Source: Argopecten irradians
Taxonomy: Eukaryota; Mollusca; Bivalvia; Pectinida; Pectinidae
NCBI RefSeq assembly: GCF_041381155.1
Contig: NC_091147.1
Span: 15,524,318-15,588,317, forward strand
Reading direction: 5' to 3'
DNA length: 64,000 nt
Made by a program: the position numbers and the translations under genes. Numbering within the stretch: position 1 is the stretch's first letter; each line of letters opens with the position of its first letter. Under the pieces are notes generated by a model. It worked only from the letters and a program-made list of their open reading frames with translations, had not been told where the DNA came from and ran no database searches. Of this stretch, positions 54,037 to 64,000 are shown in pieces.

Positions 54037-57003
54037 CGGGTCATGACCCCATCTATCCTTGTCCTTAGGCTGCCGTTACACTCACCCGTATAAGCGCATT
54101 AAAGCTTTCAAAAAACATTGCACAGTAAGCCACAAATCGATTTTCAATAGAACTGGTAAGATAACTTGATGCCTCAAAAGCGACGAAGGGCGGTTATTGA
54201 CTCCAATGCGCTGAGCTAAAGTCGTGGGAAGAGAAACATTCAACAATGCTTAGCTATAGAACACCTTGGATAACACTATTCTTGTTCGATCAAAGAGAAT
54301 GATACCGAAAGCTCTATAAAACATTTCTGCCATATATTTCGAATATGAAAATTAGAGTCTTTCTGTTTAAAGTAAAAAAAAAACCTGTCTATTCAAATTC
54401 GACATCAACCAAACCAATGTTGTACCGATAAAATTAACAACAATGACTGTAATATTTGACTGCATAAGCATTGTAAGTTATGATGAAATGATGCATCTAC
54501 ATAAAATAAAGAATGTAGATGCGACAATGAGAGCATAATCAAGACTCAACTTGAAGTACCGTCAATACATAGTGTATACGTGAAACGTTAAAACTATAGA
54601 ACCAGGAAGTTCGGGAGAGTAAGTGTTCTCAGAGTTTTTCATTTCAGAATATTTTCTTGCGAGATGTTACAGACAATCGGAATTGGGCAACAGACAACAT
54701 GCCTATACACGCCCTCTCCTTACATATTAACAGTAGATACAAATTAATATTGATATATACATAAATAATCTGAATTGCTTTACTACATCAAGCTAGATAT
54801 TGATAAACATCATATACAAAATGTCTCCTAGTTCATATCATTACAAATAGAAAAAAAGAGTTCTCAGAGTTCTTCATTGGCATCTGATGACAAACCCGGA
54901 CCATGTCACTGGCACTCATGTCAACACACCTTTATTTTAGGGAATTCCATAGTTTAACTGTTTTCATGAAAAAGCATTACACAGGATAACAAAAAATGCT
55001 TAACTTAAGATTGTTTTCTTTAACTTCTGCAATGTTTTCTTATGGAGTTCACCTATCAAACGATTCAAGTCAAGAAAAGATAACTTAAGTTGATGAAACC
55101 GAGTCAGGTGGAGATAATTGGGACACTTCAAAATATTACCAGCTTAAAATCAAATATTGATCTGGGCCGTTTTGTAAGCTACTCTCTGTTATGTCATGAC
55201 TATCTTGGCTAACAGTGTTATGTCATGAATATCTTGGCTAACAGTGTGTTAGCAAACGACTTGGATATTAAGACATTACTTTATCAGAACGACACTTCTA
55301 TAACAAAAAAGCGTTTAGGGGCGTAGCCAGGGTTAAAACGATTTGGGTGCAATGACATAGGTTTTTTTCCTGCCTTATACATGCTGCTCCTCTCAAATGT
55401 ATCCACACATCACCAAAAGCACCTCCCAAAACAAATCACCAATATGAATCCTCTCTGTAGAGATTTATTTTTATGCTAAGATCGAAATTACTTCCTTTTG
55501 CTTTGAAAATATTAGATTATTCCAAATAAAGTCATCAACATTTTTTGGTAAATTCCATTGAATTCTGGATATAAATTTTACGTACCATGGTTAGCACACT
55601 ATGTATGTATAGCAATGAGAAAATAAACACAACTTTTAAATGGTTATATTATATTATTAATGTCGCAAACAAAATGTGCCTTTATTGAGGCCGTTTTTTG
55701 TTTGTTTTATACCACTGAATAATTTCAATTATGACTGAGGTCGTACATTCTGATTCTACCCAAACGTTATCAGAATCAATTCTAAAATAAACATGAAAAT
55801 GATGTGGATGCATGGGAGTACAGTACTGACCATGGAGTCTGGCTTTTTACATGTAATATAAGTAATATGTATCTTTGAAACCAATTTCAAAACACTATTC
55901 AGTTAATACACGTGGATATGAAATTAGACTCTCAGTATTTGGATATACAATGTATATGAAGTATTACAAAGCCAAACTATCCTCTTTTATTGCACTGGCT
56001 TAAAATTGGCTAAAATCCTTGAGATGCTGCGAATGCTGAAGACACACCTTCCGGAAGTGAGCGAAGGAACGATAACTCTGATTACAAATTGTCAATCTCG
56101 ATCGGATTATTTCTCGTTTCTTTGCATGATATTGAAATCCAATCGCAATTTTCACAAAATAAGTTTGTTATCGTAAATGTGTTTTTCACCAATAATTGTA
56201 ATGTTTTCTCTGTATACATAGCACTCACTTGATTTATATTCACGATAAAACGTGAAATAATCGAAGTAAAATAATAAAACCTGAACGACTAGATGTCTTT
56301 GCCGTTATATTCAGAAACAGGTGACACACAAGAAATGTAATTTAAGTTATTTTTTCGTCATAGAAAGTCGTTTGTAGTGTTTAAGCTTATCATTAGTATG
56401 ATACATGTTTTCCATCATTTATTCTCTAATTAACTTGCACATACGGAATAAAATATAATTGAAATTGACTTGAAAATTTGACATGCATAATGAATATTTG
56501 TACCAGAATCATAGAGTCTCATAAAACTTTGTTATCACTTAGAAGGATATCGTGAGTATTTTTATATATAAAAAAAAATCTAATAGTAATTTTGCCGGTT
56601 ATATACCTTCAGGCCACCTTATGATGTACAGAAACATGTTCAAGGCAAATAAAACGTCTTGGTGATGTTAAGAAAATAGTACTATTTGTGTTCCAGTCAG
56701 CGTCATTTCACGTATTGTTTCAGAAGCATGTCTGATGTCTACAGAAAAGTAAGAGTTTGTTTACTTAAAGTTTTGTATCGTTCTGACTAATACTACTTCA
56801 TTCAAAGACAATCGAAATGGGGAAAATGTATAAGTCCATCACCTGAAGATCATGACCACTGCATTGCTACTAGGTCGAAGGTCAAATATTGAATTGGTGT
56901 TTTTTTCTGAATTCCTGCGAGGGCAATATCTTATAACCCCATGAACATCCAATCATGATGTTTAATTCAATTACATACAATGATTATTATGTAGATAATT
57001 CTT
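54037..57003. other. Non-coding stretch right of the array
   Basis: AT-rich. Contains a 29-bp tandem duplication at 55187-55244 and otherwise nothing named. Confidence 0.45.
55187..55244 (+). repeat. 29-bp tandem duplication
   Basis: TGTTATGTCATGACTATCTT plus GGCTAACAG is repeated once with a single base change. Confidence 0.9.
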
Positions 57004-57016
57004 ATCTTGACATAGA

Positions 57017-57233
57017 GGGGCCGCGGTGGCCAGTGGTAATTCACAAGCCCTCTCATAAACCCCTGGGGTGCTGGTTCGAATCCCATGTGGGGCAGTTGCC
57101 AGGTACTGACTGCTTGTCGGTGGTTTTTTCTCCGGTTACTCCGGCTTTCCTCCACCAACAAACCTGGCACGTTCTTACATAACCCCTTACATAACCCTGG
57201 CTGTTAATAGGACGTTAAAATAATAAAACCAAA
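57017..57233 (+). mobile_element. tRNA-derived SINE with target-site duplications
   Basis: The tRNA-like head has box A TGGCCAGTGG (57027-57036) and a perfect box B GGTTCGAATCC (57073-57083). A central part TTCTCCGGTTACTCCGGCTT with TCCTCCACC follows; it recalls the Meta-type central domain known from invertebrate SINEs (from memory). The tail ends GGACGTTAAAATAATAAAAC. Flanks are ATCTTGACATAGA (57004-57016) and ATCTTGACTTAGA (57234-57246), a 13-bp duplication with one difference, so the insertion is fairly young and full length. Confidence 0.9.
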
Positions 57234-57825
57234 ATCTTGACTTAGACATTATTGTTAAAAGAAGGTTTTAAATGTTTAATGGTGGCGACATATTGGGAAT
57301 GTCGATCTCCTTTACTTCTCAAGGGTGAGGATGATATTTGGTATTGATCACGAAACAAATGAGTGGTGCCTTTAAACTCAAAAGTATTTTGCGTCGGGTG
57401 TGCTGATAAATTCGCCTTAACACAGTACCATGGATCTAACATGAATTTGTAGTGATCATGTCACACCGGAGAACTCATTAATACAATAAAGTCTTTTAAG
57501 ATATCACATGATGTATTATTGTGAAGTTCTTCTAACCTGACCTTTTAAGGTACATGCACCAATACTCAATTAATTTTTTGGTCCGCACACTATTTTGTTT
57601 TACTTTTAGTAATTGAGAGTGACTAGCCCGGTAGCTATTGAATATATCAAGTTACGTGTTATAAATTCATAGTTCTGTTGTTATTCACTTTATAATTAGA
57701 TAAATCGGATTCACATAGTGTCATGACCAGAAGCGAAGATTTCCTAAAACGTACTATAATGATATTGATTAGATCGTCTGTTTAATGGGATTGATTATTT
57801 GAAAGTATCTTTCTATCAGATCAAT

Positions 57826-60133
57826 TATTCATTCAGATCAATTTACCAATCCATCAATCAGATCAATTTACCAATCCATCAATCAGATCAATTAACCAAT
57901 CAATCAGATCAATTTACCAATCAATCAATCAGCTCAATTTACCAAACCATCAGATTCATTTACCAATCCATCAATCAGATCAATTAACCAATCAATCAGA
58001 TCAATTTACCAATCAATCAGATCAATTAACCAATCAATCAGATCAATTTACCAATCAATCAGGTCAATTTACCAATCAATCAGATCAAATTACCAAACCA
58101 TCAGATCCATTAACCAATCCATCAATCAGATCAATTTACCAAACCATCAGATTCATTTACCAATCCATCAATCAGATCAATTAACCAATCAATCAGATCA
58201 ATTTACCAATCAATCAGATCAATTTACCAATCAATCAGATCAATTTACCAATCAATCAGATCAATTTACCAATCAATCAGATCAAATTAACAAACCATCA
58301 GATCCATTAACCAATCCATCAATCAGATCAATTATAATTTACCAATCAATCAGATCAATTAACCAATCAATCAGATCAATTTACCAATCAATCAATCAGC
58401 TCAATTTACCAAACCATCAGATTCATTTACCAATCCATCAATCAGATCAATTAACCAATCAATCAGATCAATTTACCAATCAATCAGATCAATTAACCAA
58501 TCAATCAGATCAATTAACCAATCAATCAGATCAATTTACCAATCAATCAGATCAATTTACCAATCAATCAGATCAAATTACCAAACCATCAGATCCATTA
58601 ACCAATCCATCAATCAGATCAATTTACCAAACCATCAGATTCATTTACCAATCCATCAATCAGATCAATAAACCAATCAATCAGATCAATTTACCAATCA
58701 ATCAGATCAATTTACCAATCAATCAGATCAATTTACCAATCAATCAGATCAATTTACCAATCAATCAGATCAATTTACCAATCAATCAGATCAAATTAAC
58801 AAACCATCAGATCCATTAACCAATCCATCAATCAGATCAATTATAATTTACCAATCAATCAGATCAATTAACCAATCAATCAGATCAATTTACCAATCAA
58901 TCAATCAGCTCAATTTACCAAACCATCAGATTCATTTACCAATCCATCAATCAGATCAATTAACCAATCAATCAGATCAATTTACCAATCAATCAGATCA
59001 ATTAACCAATCAATCAGATCAATTAACCAATCAATCAGATCAATTTACCAATCAATCAGATCAATTTACCAATCAATCAGATCAAATTACCAAACCATCA
59101 GATCCATTAACCAATCCATCAATCAGATCAATTAACCAATCAATCAGATCAATTTACCAATCAATCAGATCAATTTACCAATCAATCAGATCTATTTACC
59201 AATCCATCAATCAGATCAATTAACCAATCAATCAGATCAATTTACCAATCAATCAATCAGCTCAATTTACCAAACCATCAGATTCATTTACCAATCCATC
59301 AATCAGATCAATTAACCAATCAATCAGATCAATTTACCAATCAATCAGATCAAATTACCAAACCATCAGATCCATTAACCAATCCATCAATCAGATCAAT
59401 TATAATTTACCAATCAACCAGATCAATGAACCAATCAATCAGATCAATTTACCAATCAATCAATCAGGTCAATTTACCAAATCATCAGATCCATTAACCA
59501 ATCCATCAATCAAATCAATTTACCAATCAATCAGATCAATTTACCAATCAATCAATCAGCTCAATTTACCAAACCATCAGATTCATTTACCAATCCATCA
59601 ATCAGATCAATTAACCAATCAATCAGATCAATTTACCAATCAATCAGATCAATTTACCAATCAATCAGATCTATTTACCAATCCATCAATCAGATCAATT
59701 AACCAATCAATCAGATCAATTTACCAATCAATCAATCAGCTCAATTTACCAAACCATCAGATTCATTTACCAATCCATCAATCAGATCAATTAACCAATC
59801 AATCAGATCAATTTACCAATCAATCAGATCAAATTAACAAACCATGAGATCCATTAACCAATCCATCAATCTGATCAATTATAATTTACCAATCAATCAG
59901 ATCAATTAACCAATCAATCAGATCAATTTACCAATCAATCAATCAGGTCAATTTACCATATCATCAGATCAATTTACCAATCCATCAGATCAAATTACCA
60001 AACCATCAGATCCATTTACCAATCAATCAGATCAATTTACCAATCAATCAATCAGGTCAATTTACCAAACCATCAGATCCGTTAACCAATCCATCAATCA
60101 GACTATCTAATCAATCATTCAATCAGATAAATC
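57826..60133 (+). repeat. 2.3-kb satellite of 21-bp units with higher-order structure
   Basis: The basic unit is CAATCAATCAGATCAATTTA plus C, 21 bp, with variants (AATTAACC, CCATCAATC, AGCTCAATT, AGATTCATT). The rare variant ATTATAATTT recurs at about 58331, 58840, 59399 and 59879, and long runs of identical variant order between these marks show a higher-order unit of roughly 0.5 kb. Confidence 0.95.
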
Positions 60134-60909
60134 AATCAGTTAACACAAGATTAATCTCATATTTGTCACAGTTGACCCATTCTAAAAGTAGTAAATTTAA
60201 TGTCATTTTATACAGACTTCTTTCTTACATTCATCGAACATGTAGCCTGCTACATACATATTTTTTTGTATGTTTGTTTTGTAAAATCTATACTCAACTT
60301 GTGGAATAATCAATTTACTTTTGATAATAATCCTTTATGGTTAAAACATGTCATCAAATTACGATTACATGACCAGTACTTACAGAACTGGGAGAGTGAT
60401 GTGAATAACTCCTCTAAATCTATATGTTATAGAATTTTTAAAAATGCACTTAGTTTGGAAAAATATTTAGATATTTTAGATGATAGAGACTGAATAACAT
60501 TGTGTATAATTCGTACAACTAACCATAAATTTATCGTTGAAACAGGCCGATGACAACAGATTTTATACTCTGAAAAAAATGTCAACATTGTAATAGTCGA
60601 TCAGCAAATTGGCGATGAATTCCATTATATATTAGAATGTAGTACCTTATCCGCCCAAAGAACTATGTATACTGATCAATATTTTTGGCTACGGCCAATC
60701 TTATAAAGGCCAATGAAATAATGAACTCTACTAACATAAAAACATTTGGATGATTAACAATATTATTTGTTCTCCTAAGCTCATGTTATTAATATAAATG
60801 ATTACTGCTGTATACCTTTATCGAATACTAATGATTGTATATAATATTGTAAATATGTTTTCTCTGTACATTTATTACGAAAAAGAGAAATAAAATGAAT
60901 TTGAATTTG
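60134..60909 (+). mobile_element. LINE 3' end inserted in the satellite
   Basis: A decayed C-terminal LINE ORF2 region reads HDQYLQNWESDVNNSSK, then YRIFKNALSLEKYLD, RTTNHKFIVETGR and IGDEFHYILECSTLSAQRT, as in non-LTR elements of molluscs and other animals. Two in-frame TGA stops are seen, one where GRW is expected. The 3' end is AATAAAATGAATTTGAATTT. Flanking 21-bp stretches at 60113-60133 and 60910-60930 differ at one base, which fits a target duplication, though the satellite context makes this ambiguous. 5'-truncated. Confidence 0.8.
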
Positions 60910-60930
60910 AATCATTCAATCAGACAAATC

Positions 60931-61005
60931 ATTCAATTAGATCAATCATTCAATCAGATCGGTCATTCAAAATTCAATGAAATCAATAAATCAATCAATC
61001 ATTTT
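60931..61005 (+). repeat. Satellite-like remainder beyond the LINE
   Basis: ATCATTCAATCAGA-type motifs continue after the LINE, supporting insertion into the array rather than at its edge. Confidence 0.6.
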
Positions 61006-61650
61006 TAGATTGTGTATACATTTTAACTGAAATCTTTCCTCGGTATATTATTTTATTTCAATCCAAAACAAATCATTTTGAACCGGTCTTTAGTTCCTAG
61101 TTACTTATCATGTAATAAAATTGCCTCAAAATAGTCGAAGCTAAACTGACGGCATGTGCCATTTTCCTATTATAGGCATAAAGTTTGTAAGTAAATTAAT
61201 TTGAATTATTAATTTGTATCAGTGTAGATAAAAGAACGTGTATCAATGTACATGTATTAACAAGGAAAAGAAGGAAAATAAGCGATGTCTCATATAAGTT
61301 TACTGTATGTAAGTTTTATTAATGTCAATTTTAATAATTGATACATGTACATATATTTCATATGTGTTTGCTTCGGACTTCAAAACTCATGTTTATCCTG
61401 CTGGTTAAAAAAAACCAATAAAAATTTCCAAATTGTACTTCTACATGTACTAAGTTCTTAAAATGTATTTATAACTTTCAATTCACTCTTGTAATAACAT
61501 AGAGTCTGTTCAATTTCATTTTAATAGGTTGGAAAATTGACATTCTAATTGTAACCATCGCTCTCTCGATCAACCTGTCACAACCAAGCTAGTATTACAT
61601 GTTTACAAAGACGTTACGTCGCTTTATATTTTCTTTCGAAATTATTTTAA
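61006..61650. other. Non-coding stretch, nothing recognised
   Basis: AT-rich sequence between the satellite and the next MITE. Confidence 0.4.
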
Positions 61651-61995
61651 TTAAAGATGCTCCACCGCTGACAAATGTACTTTCTCTATCAAAATCAGGA
61701 ACAGATGAATAAGTATTTTTCTTCAATTACAAAAGCTACTTACTTTACACTTTAACCACCATTGAGAAATTTGAGCTTCAAATTTAACTTCAATATAATA
61801 AATTATTGCATTCCGAAAAAAGAATCATGGCACTATGTCGTATATGAAATAAAGTACTGATTGCGCATGCACCAAAACAAAATAAATTATATTATGTTCT
61901 GTGTTACTTAGTCATATATATATACACGATTATACGTCAATTATTGTTCATGATGAGTATCGTCGTATGTTCTGTCGGCGATGGCGCATTTTTAA
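61651..61995 (+). mobile_element. Complete MITE of the TTAAAGATGC family
   Basis: The left end TTAAAGATGCTCCACCGCTG matches the inverted right end TTAAAAATGCGCCATCGCCG. 345 bp, TTAA at both ends, no ORF. It aligns with the copy in intron 1 of tubulin gene 1 (20823-21103). Confidence 0.8.
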
Positions 61996-64000
61996 ATCAC
62001 ACAGAACTTCAGACAACAAAGGAAGTAACTCTAGTAAAATATAGTCTTTCATGTATAGCTATGGCATCCTGATTGTGAATGATTTTTTTTCCTTATTGAT
62101 AAAGTAAATTTTTAAGCCAATAAAAATGCTCGTAACAAGCAACATTGAATTATTACAGAATAAACAAATATGAAACGTGACAAACAAAATAATATATTGT
62201 GAAATATGGAATTGTCACACTCAATTAACAAATCCATTGGAGGTTGTAATAAAAATCCCTGAGGTGAACCAGCTTGTCTTAGGTGATAAAATCAATATCT
62301 GATTCATAGAGCCAATCAATAGACTACTTATACCTGCCATACATATAATTAGCCAACGTGTAGTATTACAAGCGAGAAATATCGATCTCTTATATAATAT
62401 ATACGTGTATATACACATACACCTGGGCCAATATTGAAAACATAAGTAGATTTTGTTAAGGAGTTTGCCTCAGGCACATTCTGCCAAGATCGAATTTTCT
62501 AGCCGAGTCGTCATTTAAATCCCCTTAAAGCCGGATTACGTAGATTTTTAATCGTGTATTAGCAACAAACTAATTATGGAGTTTTCAAAATAGCTCGTTG
62601 GTAATAAACGTGGCTGGAATAAGTGAGTAAGGCCACATGCTTTTAACGCACGTGTACATGCTTAGTCTTGTATATGAGGATCGATCAAATGATTAACACA
62701 AGTGATAATTGGCTATTCTGGTGGACAGTGGGCAGTAATTAAATACGACCTCCGGATATTCGCCCGACCGGGTCCGGGCACTACCATGACAATACGGGCT
62801 AATTCTAATATTACTTCGGGTTAATTCGCCCAATACCTGTAATTAATTGATAAATTGATAATAATTAAGGAAATATGACATTTCTTCCTCGGGATGAATA
62901 ACTTAAAAGAATAATTTATTTTATAATTTATGAAATCTCACACGTTCGTCAGGTTTAGACATGAATTTCAGAATTTAGCTACAAGGACTAAATATTATCA
63001 TAAAATTATGTCGATGTGTCATGATTGAGACTAAACATTGGAGTGTCTGTTTTAGTTGATTAAATTTTACAGTGTTTTGATATCAAATACATTTTGTATT
63101 CGCATCAGTGGCGAATCCAGACATTTGGGAGAGGAGCTTCAGGAACAAACCATCAACCCATCCCCTCTCTCACTCTCATAATTTGCTTTGAAATGATGAA
63201 TATTCATAATGTTCACCTCAACTTTTACAATAATGGAATCAGAAAACATCGTAAGGAAATGTAGACTCCGTCCCCTTCGTCCTGTACATGTCTATATGCT
63301 GTATATATTATAAATGAAACACAAACTTGATCTCTCAACAAAAAATAACTTACAGGTAGCAATTTTCGACTATCTATGTAACTAAATGTATAGTATTTTT
63401 TTTATTATTATTTTTTTTGAGGGGGGATGTTTAATCCTTAATAAGGCTTTTTTCTCAATTTGTCATTGGGTAATATACAGAATGTACACGTGTACAGTTC
63501 AGAGTGCGTGTGCACAAATTGAAAATCAATTCTCTTGTCTGTCGACCACATTGAACACTATACAAAAGTGGTAAATTAAATCATGGAGGTCGTTTTGTCC
63601 TATACTGAAAGGGCTTTGTTGTTCCTTATAAAGTATGTATACGGTATACAATTCGCCGGTGTTCGGTTATTCTTATATGCAGGAACAAACATGAAACGTA
63701 AAAGTTCGATTTAAAATATTTATATAGTAGAACCATTGTAGTTTTTACCCTAGGAGCGGTGCGGCACATTAAAATGTGACTAGTCATACAGCCCATTTAA
63801 ATTCCTTTGTGATCTATAAAGATAATACGTCAGTTTTTAGTTTCAATTCTGATTGTAGCTAATAAAAAGATATGAGTGACATCCAAAACTAAATGAAGAA
63901 ATCTTGGGTTTATTACGATGTTCTATAAATGATAAATGATATAGGTTGGGTTATGTTGTTGTAATGTTATGGGGAGACACACTAGGGACTATGGGCAATT
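61996..64000. other. Right end of window, no gene recognised
   Basis: AT-rich. CAGTGGCGAATCCAGACATT near 63107 resembles the CAGTGGCG(G/T)A-CCAG type end found on many animal DNA transposons, but no partner end was seen. Open frames are short and unrecognised. Confidence 0.35.

Noticed and set aside
57017-57092. tRNA gene at the start of the SINE
   Set aside because: Box A and box B are good but the stems do not form a regular cloverleaf, and the unit has a SINE body, tail and target duplications.
57799-57987. Repetitive open frame (INQ/SDQ-rich) in the satellite
   Set aside because: It is a translation of the 21-bp repeat, closed in other blocks by frame-shifting variants.
57826-60133. CRISPR-like array
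   Set aside because: Units are contiguous without unique spacers, and the DNA is eukaryotic.
63107-63170. End of a DNA transposon (CAGTGGCGAATCCAG)
   Set aside because: The terminus looks familiar but no inverted partner lies in the window, so no element can be delimited.

Overview
The window is AT-rich animal nuclear DNA with spliced genes, TATA promoters, a nuclear tRNA gene, SINE and LINE copies and many short terminal-inverted-repeat elements. The gene structures and the repeat styles fit a lophotrochozoan, most likely a bivalve mollusc. That assignment is an inference; no species marker was identified.

The core, about 19.1-53.4 kb, is a tandem array of five beta-tubulin genes, all on the + strand. 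Every gene has four coding exons of the same design (57, 109, 356 and 813-822 bp), with introns after residue 19, inside codon 56 and after residue 174. The predicted proteins have 444, 447, 444, 444 and 445 residues and look intact. Coding exons are almost identical between genes, whereas most intron and intergenic sequence is unrelated. That contrast points to purifying selection plus gene conversion. The second gene is the outlier: it has Phe at position 200, Tyr at 317 and its own acidic tail. The third gene carries remnants of extra C-terminal tails behind its stop codon, scars of recombination inside the array. Genes 3 and 5 share a core promoter layout, genes 4 and 5 share a leader motif, and genes 1/4 and 3/4 share 3' UTR pieces, so the array is a mosaic.

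Left of the array (0.25-3.5 kb, minus strand) lie five small exons that splice in phase into the N-terminal third of a glycerol kinase 5-like FGGY kinase. They are too short for ordinary ORF calling. The gene continues beyond the left edge. A tRNA-Asp(GTC) gene lies at 5.5 kb. The stretch from 5.8 to 19 kb holds no confident protein gene. It contains an uninterrupted palindrome, a LINE copy with an inverted endonuclease piece, a 115-bp tandem duplication and several MITEs.

Right of the array (53.4-64 kb) there is no confident protein gene. This part has MITEs, a tRNA-derived SINE with clear target-site duplications, a 2.3-kb satellite of 21-bp units with roughly 0.5-kb higher-order structure, and a LINE 3' end inserted in that satellite.

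No clearly new biological system was found. The most rewarding items are the history and isotype divergence of the tubulin array, the cryptic GK5 gene, and the palindrome beside the inverted LINE.
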